The position numbers were made by a program, and so were the translations under genes. A DNA stretch of 64,000 bases from Flavobacterium humi (GTDB taxonomy: Bacteria > Bacteroidota > Bacteroidia > Flavobacteriales > Flavobacteriaceae), in the NCBI RefSeq assembly GCF_004745595.1, contig NZ_SRLH01000005.1:248001-312000 (forward strand), given 5' to 3'. The notes under the pieces were generated by a model, which saw nothing but the letters and a program-made list of their open reading frames with translations, was not told the DNA's origin and did no database searches. Of the stretch, positions 46,750 through 55,148 are shown piece after piece. How positions within the stretch are numbered: position 1 is the stretch's first letter; each line of letters opens with the position of its first letter.

Positions 46750-47430
46750 ATGAAAACACTATTTACTTTATCGTTATTAATGTTTGTCTCATTAATAAAC
46801 GCGCAAACCATAACTTTCAGTGGTTGTCCAGATTTGTTTGCATCCCAAAATTATATTTTTAACCCTATGGGCGCGGATGCGACAGGAAGGAACGTTTATG
46901 CAACCACCCCCATAACAGGAGACCAACCTTGCCCTGCTGGGGTTTGCGAATTCAAGATTTTATGGAGCACTGCCAATTCCAGGTGGGAATTTATTGCCGA
47001 TCGAGGTGATGGGGATTTTGTTAATCCGTACCTGATTTATTCCAATACTTCAGCATCAACCCCTAATCCGCCGAGTATAACCTTGGGAACCTGGGTCGAA
47101 AACAATACGGATACCGCTGGCGACTGTGGCGGAAACCTGACCATTGTCAATGCCGTTCTTACCGGTGCTGTCCAGAATACTGTTTTGGGTGTTGATGATT
47201 TTGCCGTCAACAAAGGAATCGTGCTTTATCCGAACCCGACCAACAGTTTTATTACCGTGAAAAGCAGTAGTCCCATTAACGAAATTGCCATTTGGAGTGT
47301 TCAGGGACGAAAAATGATGGAGTTCAAGGGTATGGATATTGTGAATGTTTCAGAATTGCAGGCCGGAATGTACATTGCAAGAATTAAAACCGAAGCCGGA
47401 TTGCAAGTGTCTAATTTTATAAAAAGATGA
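46750..47430 (+). CDS. Small T9SS cargo protein
   Basis: 226 residues. Signal peptide MKTLFTLSLLMFVSLINAQ, then about 130 residues with several cysteines (CPDLF, CPAGVCEF, AGDCGGN) and tryptophans, and a C-terminal T9SS sorting domain of about 75 residues (LYPNPTNSFITVKSSS onward). The central part resembles a beta-sandwich; no known catalytic motif. Located between tail-collar paralogs 2 and 3 in one operon. Confidence 0.82.
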   Translation: MKTLFTLSLLMFVSLINAQTITFSGCPDLFASQNYIFNPMGADATGRNVYATTPITGDQPCPAGVCEFKILWSTANSRWEFIADRGDGDFVNPYLIYSNTSASTPNPPSITLGTWVENNTDTAGDCGGNLTIVNAVLTGAVQNTVLGVDDFAVNKGIVLYPNPTNSFITVKSSSPINEIAIWSVQGRKMMEFKGMDIVNVSELQAGMYIARIKTEAGLQVSNFIKR

Positions 47431-48020
47431 AGATGAAAAAAATAATATATATCACCGCATTACTGATCTTGTTTGCCGGGAACCAAAAAAGTTTCTGTCA
47501 GGACAATCCTTATGTAGGGCAGATTAAAATGTTTGCCGGTAATTATGCACCGTCAGGTTGGGCGCTCTGCAATGGGCAATTACTCCCTATTTCCGAAAAC
47601 GAAGCGTTGTTTGCCATTTTAGGGACAACCTATGGCGGTGATGGCCAAACCACATTTGCACTTCCGGACCTCAGAGGCCGCGTGCCCATGCATACTGGAA
47701 CGGGAGCTGGGCTGACACCAAGGGTTTTGGGTGAAATGGGTGGATCGGAAACGGTAACAATGACCATAAACCAAATGCCGACGCATTCACATTTAGTGGC
47801 CGGAACCACTGGCGATGGCAACCAAAGTTCTCCCACGGGAGCTATATTTGCCAATACTAAAATACTTGACAAGGAGTATTCCGACGCTGCTTCGGATACG
47901 ACAATGAAACCAACTATGATTGGAAATACCGGTGGAAACCAGCCGATCAATAATGTGCAGCCTTACCTGGCTGTTAATTTCATAATTTCATTGTATGGTA
48001 TTTTCCCTTCTCCGAATTAA
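47427..48020 (+). CDS. Secreted phage-tail-collar-domain protein, paralog 3
   Basis: 197 residues (or 195 from the second ATG). Signal peptide ending near SFCQ, then GWALCNGQLLPISENEALF and LGTTYGGDGQTTFALPDLRGR. The ATG overlaps the stop of the T9SS cargo gene (ATGA), so translation is coupled. Last gene of the operon, followed by a terminator. Confidence 0.86.
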   Translation: MKMKKIIYITALLILFAGNQKSFCQDNPYVGQIKMFAGNYAPSGWALCNGQLLPISENEALFAILGTTYGGDGQTTFALPDLRGRVPMHTGTGAGLTPRVLGEMGGSETVTMTINQMPTHSHLVAGTTGDGNQSSPTGAIFANTKILDKEYSDAASDTTMKPTMIGNTGGNQPINNVQPYLAVNFIISLYGIFPSPN

Positions 48021-48040
48021 AGTTTGAAGCCTATAAACAA

Positions 48041-48070
48041 AAAACCCGACAAAAATACTTGTCGGGTTTT
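48041..48070. terminator. Terminator of the tail-collar operon
   Basis: Perfect 12-bp stem AAAACCCGACAA/TTGTCGGGTTTT with loop AAATAC. It also faces the minus-strand AsmA gene. Confidence 0.88.
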
Positions 48071-48096
48071 TTAGTAATCGTATTTTTTTAAAAAAC

Positions 48097-50727
48097 TTAA
48101 GGAGTCTGTTGTGCCGGTTTTTTCTTTTTGTTGAAAATCCCGTTTAACAATTCGCCTGCGGCATGTTTCACATCGTCTTTTTTGGGGGTTTGTGTTTTTG
48201 TGGTATCCTTTGGATTTTTAGTACCACCTCCTAAAATGTTTCCTAAAGCTCCGGCACCTTGATTTAAAAGCTTTTCTTTTTGCAGTTTTACGATTTGAGA
48301 AGCCAGGTTTGTGGTCGCTTGCTTCATATCGGTGCTAATTTTAGGGCTTTTGAAATTCCCGGTCATTAAAGCTGTTACCGGAACGCTTTCAATTTTAGCG
48401 GCATCGGCAGGAGTTAATTTGGCCAATAATTTATTGACATCCGAACCCAGGTATTTAGCAGGGACATCCATTTTAACCGTATAGTTCATGCTTTGGTCAA
48501 AACCATGCGAACCTCCTATTTGAGCGTTAATGTCCTGGTATTTGATGTTGAACGGCTTAATGTTCACCTTTCCGTTGCTAAAAGAGATCGCCGCTTTAAT
48601 ATCGTTCAGGTTCAATTTATTCAGGTCTAAAAATTTAACTTGAGAGGTTAAGGCAGTCAGCATTTGCGAATTGCTCGGGTTAATGGTTGTAGAAAGCAAT
48701 TGCCCTAATAAATCTCCTGAAATGGTACTTAAATCAGGAGTCATTTCAACAGCATCCAGGTTTCCTGAAAGTTTGATTGTAGAATTCAACTTCCCATTGA
48801 TTACACCGGCAATAGGCGCGATTTTCTTTAACATGTCCAAAGTGGTGAATGATTTGGCCACATCCACTTTGTCTAAATTCAGGTTCATATTGAATTTGGA
48901 GACGTTCCCTTTGGTCGAAACCACTCCGTTCAGGCCAATCTGCCCGTCAAAAATATTGGTTTTTACATTTTGTAAAGTCACTGCTTCGTCCCGGATGATC
49001 ATGGTTCCGGAAACGGCTTTCAGCGTCAGGTTGTCGTAGACCACAGTGTTGGCTTTCGCATTGACGGTGCAATCCAGGAATGCCGGGATTTTTACAGCTT
49101 CTTTCTTTGTTTTGGAAGTAGTACCGGATGAGGATCCGGAGGAAGTTTTCGTTCCGGCCGGAGTAGGAGCCATAAAATCGGAAACAAGGAAATTATTGGA
49201 ATTCATGTTGAAACTCCCTTTCAGGATTTGTTTCCGGAAGAGGAACCCATAGAAATTATCCAATGTTCCCGCCAGCTGGATGTCGGAATTGCCGGTTTTT
49301 AAATCCAATTGGTTCAAACGAATCTGATTTGGATTGAACGCCACAACCGCTTGCCTGATTTGTACCGGTTTAGCCATTCCTTCACCCGTATAATTGAAAC
49401 CAGTCAGGGTAATATTCCCGGAATTCTGGATGTTTTGGTATTGGCTGGTTTCTACTGATTTCATGTCGAATTTTGTCACTACGTCAGCTTTTAAAATGCC
49501 TGAAAGCGGCTTATCAAGTTTTACAGGATAAGCTTTGGTAACATTGGCCAAATTAATGGTTCCTTTCAAAGCAGCATCCACCAAGGCATTTGTAGCGACA
49601 TTCCTGATATTGGCTTTGGCATTGAAAACATCCTGGTCGATCCTGAAAGAGAGCTTGTCCAGGTTTACATAGGTATCATTCATGACACCGGTTTCATTGA
49701 TGATTTTAGTGTCGATGATGATGTTTTGTACTGATTTGGGAAGGTCCGGATATTGGAAAGAAGCATTGTTCGATGCGATGCCTATGTTGAATTTGGGAAC
49801 GGTAGTATCCGTTAAGGTTCCTTTTACTTTTCCGTTTACGCTAAAATCCCCGGTAGTTTTTACGGTACTTAAATTTCCGGCGTAAGCAGCAGGAATCAGC
49901 CCTAAGAAGTTTTTAAACGAAGAGGTAGGTGTTTTGAATGTCAGGTCATAGTCTTGCCCGGTTTCCAATAATTGGATAAATCCGTTGAATTCGAGCGGCA
50001 GTTCATTGATTTTGGCCTTGTTTTCTTTAAAAGTATACTTGCTTTTCCCTAAATCGATCCCCAAAACGGCATCTAAAGTAATAGCCACATTCTTCATGTA
50101 ATTCATTTTGTCCATGTCGAGGGAGATTTTCGCCGTCGATTTGGTGTCCAGGTCTAGGTTTTGTGCTGCAAAATTCCCTGTGCCTTCGTGGTTCAATTCG
50201 TTGATGACCAATTTTATTTTGGAACGCTCATCATAATATTTGAACTTGAAATTCTCTACGGCATATTTTTGGATATTCATCGCAAAAGGCTTGCTTTCCG
50301 ATGTTTCTTCTTTTTTATCGTCTTTGATGGCGATGTCAAAATTCCCGATTCCGTCTTTATTGAAAAGGATATTGGCCTTCCCGTTTTTTACGGAAATCGC
50401 TTCCAGGGTCATCGGTTCTTTCTCTCCCTTGAATAATTCCTTGATGGACATCTTAAGGTTCAATTCGTCAAAAGCCACCAAAGTATCCCCGGCAAAAGGC
50501 GCCTTGTTGATGATTGTCATTTTTTCAATGCTGACATTGGCTTGCGGGAAACTTTTGAATAAACTCAAACTGGCATCGGCAAAAGTTACCTTCGCATCTA
50601 CACTTTCATTGATAGACTGTTCTATTTTGGCCTTGATCTGATCTTTGAAAAATATCGGGATAGCGGCTAAACTGATCACGATTACGGCTAAGAAAATACC
50701 AATTCCTATAAAAATTTTCTTTTTCAT
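48097..50727 (-). CDS. AsmA family protein
   Basis: 876 residues. One N-terminal membrane helix (about 5-25), then a very long beta-rich body with the AsmA N-terminal pattern (FADASLSLFKSFPQANVSIEK) and a C-terminal AsmA_2-like region. A Lys/Thr/Pro-rich tail ends it. Relatives form lipid-transport bridges between the two membranes or assist outer-membrane assembly. Confidence 0.88.
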   Translation of the reverse strand: MKKKIFIGIGIFLAVIVISLAAIPIFFKDQIKAKIEQSINESVDAKVTFADASLSLFKSFPQANVSIEKMTIINKAPFAGDTLVAFDELNLKMSIKELFKGEKEPMTLEAISVKNGKANILFNKDGIGNFDIAIKDDKKEETSESKPFAMNIQKYAVENFKFKYYDERSKIKLVINELNHEGTGNFAAQNLDLDTKSTAKISLDMDKMNYMKNVAITLDAVLGIDLGKSKYTFKENKAKINELPLEFNGFIQLLETGQDYDLTFKTPTSSFKNFLGLIPAAYAGNLSTVKTTGDFSVNGKVKGTLTDTTVPKFNIGIASNNASFQYPDLPKSVQNIIIDTKIINETGVMNDTYVNLDKLSFRIDQDVFNAKANIRNVATNALVDAALKGTINLANVTKAYPVKLDKPLSGILKADVVTKFDMKSVETSQYQNIQNSGNITLTGFNYTGEGMAKPVQIRQAVVAFNPNQIRLNQLDLKTGNSDIQLAGTLDNFYGFLFRKQILKGSFNMNSNNFLVSDFMAPTPAGTKTSSGSSSGTTSKTKKEAVKIPAFLDCTVNAKANTVVYDNLTLKAVSGTMIIRDEAVTLQNVKTNIFDGQIGLNGVVSTKGNVSKFNMNLNLDKVDVAKSFTTLDMLKKIAPIAGVINGKLNSTIKLSGNLDAVEMTPDLSTISGDLLGQLLSTTINPSNSQMLTALTSQVKFLDLNKLNLNDIKAAISFSNGKVNIKPFNIKYQDINAQIGGSHGFDQSMNYTVKMDVPAKYLGSDVNKLLAKLTPADAAKIESVPVTALMTGNFKSPKISTDMKQATTNLASQIVKLQKEKLLNQGAGALGNILGGGTKNPKDTTKTQTPKKDDVKHAAGELLNGIFNKKKKPAQQTP

Positions 50728-50880
50728 TTTGTTTGAATTTACACTGTTAGGTTAAGAGAGACTTCGACTGATTTCTTACAAAAATAAGATTTCTAATGAA
50801 GCCCCAATGTAAAATTTTCATAAAAAAATCCGTTTCAGTATGGTTACTAAAACGGATTAATCGGGTACAATATTGTTAAA

Positions 50881-52641
50881 TTACTGAATGTTTATTTCAA
50901 ACGGAAGCAATGCCTGTGTACCTTTTTGAGTGTTTAATCTCCTGATTTGCTCGATAACCTTATAATTGGCCTCGCCTATTTCTTCCTTGATCAGGCTCTC
51001 GCGTGATTTCATGAAAGGTATTCCGCTTCCGCCGAAAAGGTCTTTGAAATCTTTTTCGAATTTCGGATATTCAACAGTAGAGAATTTTTTAATTTTCACT
51101 AAATCAGAAGCATATGCCAAAGCATCGTCCAAACCACCAATCTTATCCACCAATCCCAGGCGTAAGGCATCGGAACCGGCCCAAACCCTTCCTTGCGCGA
51201 TAGCGTCTACTTGTGCAAAGGTCATTTTCCGGCCTGTTGCCACACGGTTGACAAAGATTTTATAGATGTTTTCAACGCCTTCTTGTGTGAAAGCCCTGTA
51301 GCTTGGGTCAAGCGGTTTGAAAACACTGTATCCTGAAGCATTTTCATGGGTTTCAACCAATTCGGTGTTGATTCCGTAGTTTTTAGTTATCTGGGAGAAG
51401 TTCGGCAATGTCCCGAAAACCCCAATAGAACCTGTAATAGTGCTGGATTCGGCAAAAATCTTGTTTGCGTTGCAGGCAATGTAATACCCGCCCGAAGCCG
51501 CTAAATTACCCATCGAAACAATAACGGGTTTTACTTTTTTGGTCACTTCAATTTCCCTCCAGATCAGGTCCGAAGTCAATGCGCTTCCTCCAGGGCTGTC
51601 TATTCGCAGTACAATAGCCTTGACATCTTCGTCTTTTCGTGCTTCCTGCAGCGATCGTCTCATAGAACCTTCGCCCACAACATTCAAATCACCTTCGCCC
51701 GAACCGATTTCGCCTTGAGCGTAAATAACCGCAATTTTGTCTTTGGTGTCAAAATTGGAGCTGGATGTCGCCACATCCTGGGCATAATCCATAATATCAA
51801 TAGTATTGTAGTCTTCGTCGGCGTCCACTTTTAATAATTTGCGGATGTCATCATGGTATACATCTTCATAAGCCACTTTGTCTACCAGTTTGTTGGCCTT
51901 GGCCATTTCCGGAGTTCGTGCCAATAATCCTGTAGCGATGGTATTTAGCCTTTCTACCGGAATGTTCCTGGATTTTGAAATATCGGTCACAATAGAGTTC
52001 CAGATAGAAGTAAGGAAAGTAGAGATTTGTTCCCTGTTTTCCGGGCTCATTTCATTGGCTAAAAACGGTTCAACAGCACTTTTGTATTTCCCGTGGCGGA
52101 TTACTTCCATTTTAAGCCCTGTCTTGTCCTGGAAATCCTTAAAATACATGACTTCTGTAGAAAGTCCTTTAAAATCGACTTCTCCAACAGGATTTAAATA
52201 TACCGTATTGGCCACCGAATTCAGGTAATAGTCTTTTTGTGATAAAACATTTCCGTAGGCCATGATGAATTTTCCGGATTTTTTAAAATCTTCCAATGCA
52301 TCACGCAGCGCTTTGGTTTGCGCCACGCCCAGGCTCAGGTCGTTGTTCAGGATGGAAATCCCTTTTATCTTATCATCGGTTTTAGCTGCTTCAATGGCTT
52401 TTAAAACGTCGGTCAGGCCGTCATGGTTGGCTTCAAAATAACCAATTTCTTCAAAATTAAATTTCCCGCCGTAATCATGGGTTACTTTTTCAAGATTCAA
52501 TTCCAAAACAGAATTGTCTTCCACGTGAGGTCCTTTCGGCCCGCCAAAAATAGCGGCAATGATCAATATCCCGAAAAAAGACAGCATGCAAAAAATAAAC
52601 AGGCCCACGATAGTGGCTAAAACATTTCCTAAAAATTTCAT
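50881..52641 (-). CDS. sppA: Signal peptide peptidase SppA, 67K type
   Basis: 586 residues, two-fold repeated ClpP-like domain. The N-terminal membrane helix (about 8-33) is followed by the Lys of the catalytic dyad in HGKYKSAVEPF and the Ser in NLAASGGYYIA. It degrades leftover signal peptides in the membrane. A TATATTTG-type -7 element is on the reverse strand at 52719-52726. Confidence 0.93.
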   Translation of the reverse strand: MKFLGNVLATIVGLFIFCMLSFFGILIIAAIFGGPKGPHVEDNSVLELNLEKVTHDYGGKFNFEEIGYFEANHDGLTDVLKAIEAAKTDDKIKGISILNNDLSLGVAQTKALRDALEDFKKSGKFIMAYGNVLSQKDYYLNSVANTVYLNPVGEVDFKGLSTEVMYFKDFQDKTGLKMEVIRHGKYKSAVEPFLANEMSPENREQISTFLTSIWNSIVTDISKSRNIPVERLNTIATGLLARTPEMAKANKLVDKVAYEDVYHDDIRKLLKVDADEDYNTIDIMDYAQDVATSSSNFDTKDKIAVIYAQGEIGSGEGDLNVVGEGSMRRSLQEARKDEDVKAIVLRIDSPGGSALTSDLIWREIEVTKKVKPVIVSMGNLAASGGYYIACNANKIFAESSTITGSIGVFGTLPNFSQITKNYGINTELVETHENASGYSVFKPLDPSYRAFTQEGVENIYKIFVNRVATGRKMTFAQVDAIAQGRVWAGSDALRLGLVDKIGGLDDALAYASDLVKIKKFSTVEYPKFEKDFKDLFGGSGIPFMKSRESLIKEEIGEANYKVIEQIRRLNTQKGTQALLPFEINIQ

Positions 52642-52766
52642 TTTCTCATTAATTTAATAGCTATAAGTATTGATTATGACAGATTTGTTACAATTCAAAT
52701 TAGTTATTAACACTGAAGCAAATATAATTCGATGGTACATTTCTTTTTAGTTAATTTGTAATTAGT

Positions 52767-53903
52767 ATGAAAAGCCAGAAAAAGGTAGTGCTTTCGCTGG
52801 GAAGCAACCAGGGAAACCGTCGCGAAAATATTGAAAATTGCATCCAATTAATCCATCGGAAGATTGGATTGGTCCTGCGTGTTTCCAAATTATATGAAAC
52901 GCCTTCGTGGGGTTTTGAAAGTGATGCCTTCTATAATTGTGCATTAGTGCTGCATACTTCCTTTTCGGCGGAAAAAATACTGCGAAAGATAGCTTCTATT
53001 GAGAAAGAACTGGGTAGGATCAGGAAAAAAACGGCTAATTATGAAGCCCGGATTATCGATATCGATATTATTTCGATCGAAGACCAGGTGGTTGTTTCCG
53101 AGACGCTGAACATACCGCATCCGCAAATGCAACACAGGCTTTTTGTTTTGCTGCCGCTACAGGACCTCAAACTCGAATGGAAGCACCCGCTGTTGCAGAA
53201 AACCGTTCAGGAACTGATTGTCGGCTGCGAAGATACCAGTGACTGTGCCATTGTTTCCGGTTTGGATTCCCCATATCAAAAATACCATATCAACAAACTG
53301 AATTATATTGCCATTGAAGGAAATATAGGTGCCGGGAAAACGACCCTTGCTTCAAGGATTGCAGGGGATTTTAACGCCAAATTGGTATTGGAACGATTTG
53401 CGGACAATCCTTTTTTGCCGAAATTTTACAAAGACCAGAACCGGTATGCTTTTCCGCTTGAAATGTCTTTCCTGGCAGACCGCTACCAGCAATTAGCCGA
53501 TGATTTGTCGCAGTTTGATTTGTTTAAAGACTTTGTAGTTGCGGATTACCATATTTTTAAATCACTGATTTTTGCCAAAGTAACATTGCAGGAAGACGAA
53601 TTCAGATTGTATAAAACCTTGTTCGATATTATTTACAGGGAAATGCCAAAACCGGATTTATACGTGTACTTGTATCAAAATACCGATAGGCTGCTTCACA
53701 ATATTAAGAAACGGGGCAGGAGCTACGAGCAGGAAATCCCGGCGGAATACCTGGATAAGATCAATAAGGGCTATTTGGACTACATCAAGACCCAAACGGA
53801 TTTGAATGTACTGATTATCGATGTCTCGGATTTTGATTTTGTAAAAAAACAAGACGATTACACAAAGATACTGGAGGCGATCCAGCTCAAAATAAACGGT
53901 TAG
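52767..53903 (+). CDS. folK: Fusion of HPPK (folK) and deoxynucleoside kinase
   Basis: 378 residues. Residues 1-160 are 6-hydroxymethyl-7,8-dihydropterin pyrophosphokinase: LSLGSNQGNRRENI, ETPSWGF and the metal pair in ARIIDIDII. Residues 175-378 are a deoxynucleoside kinase: P-loop GNIGAGKTT (185-193), LERFADNPFLPKFY, and the LID-like RGRSYEQEIP. One chain therefore joins folate synthesis and deoxynucleoside salvage. The fusion is intact with no stop or frameshift at the join. Confidence 0.92.
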   Translation: MKSQKKVVLSLGSNQGNRRENIENCIQLIHRKIGLVLRVSKLYETPSWGFESDAFYNCALVLHTSFSAEKILRKIASIEKELGRIRKKTANYEARIIDIDIISIEDQVVVSETLNIPHPQMQHRLFVLLPLQDLKLEWKHPLLQKTVQELIVGCEDTSDCAIVSGLDSPYQKYHINKLNYIAIEGNIGAGKTTLASRIAGDFNAKLVLERFADNPFLPKFYKDQNRYAFPLEMSFLADRYQQLADDLSQFDLFKDFVVADYHIFKSLIFAKVTLQEDEFRLYKTLFDIIYREMPKPDLYVYLYQNTDRLLHNIKKRGRSYEQEIPAEYLDKINKGYLDYIKTQTDLNVLIIDVSDFDFVKKQDDYTKILEAIQLKING

Positions 53904-53905
53904 GT

Positions 53906-54436
53906 TTACTGTTGCAACTTGCAGAACAGGTCCCAAACCACAATTCCCGTACTTACCGAAATATTTAGCGAATGTTTTGTCCCTAATTGCGGGATTTCAA
54001 TTGTGCCATGGCATTGTTTTATAGCTTCCTGGTTGACCCCGAAAACTTCATTCCCGAAAACCAACGCATATTTTTTATTTTTCCCGACGTTAAAATCATT
54101 AAGGAAAACAGAATTTTCCACCTGCTCGATAGCATGCACTTCAATATCCTGTTTTTTGAGTTCTTCTATAACTTCCAGCACATTGTTGCGGTGTTCCCAG
54201 GCAACTGTTTCAGTGGCACCAAGGGCTGTTTTATGGATTTCTTTGTTGGGTGGCGTTGCTGTGATGCCGCACAGGTATATTTTCTCGATCAAAAAAGCAT
54301 CGGCAGTCCTGAAAACAGAACCGATATTATGGAGGCTCCTGATATCGTCCAATATAATGATAATAGGGGTTTTGGCCGCTTCTTTAAAATCTTCAACCGA
54401 TTTTCTGTCCAGTTCGCTGTTTTCTAATTTACGCAT
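53906..54436 (-). CDS. TrmH/SpoU family RNA 2'-O-methyltransferase
   Basis: 176 residues, a minimal SPOUT domain. DDIRSLHNIGSVFRTADAF is motif 1, LVFGNEVFGVN is motif 2 and LGTKHSLNISVSTGIVVW is motif 3 with the SAM knot. It methylates a ribose in tRNA or rRNA; the target is not predictable. Convergent with the folK-dNK gene, two bases apart. Confidence 0.92.
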   Translation of the reverse strand: MRKLENSELDRKSVEDFKEAAKTPIIIILDDIRSLHNIGSVFRTADAFLIEKIYLCGITATPPNKEIHKTALGATETVAWEHRNNVLEVIEELKKQDIEVHAIEQVENSVFLNDFNVGKNKKYALVFGNEVFGVNQEAIKQCHGTIEIPQLGTKHSLNISVSTGIVVWDLFCKLQQ

Positions 54437-54444
54437 AATTATAA

Positions 54445-54474
54445 TTAAAAAAGCTTCCCGGTTAAGGGAAGCTT
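54445..54474 (-). terminator. Terminator of the DUF1573 gene
   Basis: Perfect 9-bp stem AAGCTTCCC/GGGAAGCTT with loop GGTTAA; the T tract is on the minus strand, so it serves the DUF1573 gene and shields the methyltransferase gene. Confidence 0.8.
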
Positions 54475-54500
54475 ACAATTGTTGTCTACATTAAAATGTA

Positions 54501-55001
54501 TTAGCTTTTTGTAGGTTCAGTAGTCCCGGCAGCTGGAGTTGCAGCTGGATCCGGTAAAACAGTTCCTTTGATTGTCAATACTTTTGTCGGCATGCCTTCA
54601 GCATTTGAAGTAACAGTTACCGTTTTTGTAAAAGCACCTACTCTGTCAGTAGCATATTTTACTCCAATAACACCTTTTGCACCTGGTTTGATAGGGTCTT
54701 TAGGTGTTACAGGTACAGTACAACCGCATGAACCTTGTGTGTTAGAAATGATTAATGGCTTATTTCCGTTGTTTACAAATACAAACTCACGTTTTCCGTC
54801 TGCATTGTGAGGAATAGTCCCGTAATCAATAGTTTCGTTTTCGAAAACCATTCCAGCTCCTTCTACTTTAGGAAGTTTCGCTTTTTTTTCTTTTTTCTCT
54901 TTTTTGATCTCAGTCTTAGCATTAGCAGCTACTTCCTGAGCTGTTGCGCTGTATGTTCCTAAGAAAGCAACAGCAGCAACCATAAATATGATTTTTTTCA
55001 T
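54501..55001 (-). CDS. DUF1573 protein, exported
   Basis: 166 residues. Signal peptide (ends near ATAQ), a short Lys/Glu-rich stretch, then a DUF1573 Ig-like domain with the signature NTQGSCGCTVPV and KYATDRVGAF. Periplasmic or surface protein of unknown role, common in this phylum. A TACATTTG -7-like element is on the reverse strand at 55027-55034. Confidence 0.88.
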   Translation of the reverse strand: MKKIIFMVAAVAFLGTYSATAQEVAANAKTEIKKEKKEKKAKLPKVEGAGMVFENETIDYGTIPHNADGKREFVFVNNGNKPLIISNTQGSCGCTVPVTPKDPIKPGAKGVIGVKYATDRVGAFTKTVTVTSNAEGMPTKVLTIKGTVLPDPAATPAAGTTEPTKS

Positions 55002-55148
55002 TTTGTCATTTTTTTTGTTGGACGAACAAATGTAAAAATAAAATTGAATGATGGTTCTTTTTTTTTCTAAAATTGTTGTTAAAATAATGATTATTTATTT
55101 GGTTAAAAATAAGTAAATTCGTCGCCACTAATTATAACTCCCAAAGTT

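Noticed and set aside
45579..48020. Prophage
   Set aside because: Only collar-type proteins with Sec signals are present; no capsid, terminase, integrase or lysis genes.
53919..54494. 191-residue plus-strand frame opposite the TrmH-family gene
   Set aside because: Antisense shadow; the minus-strand frame has all SPOUT motifs.
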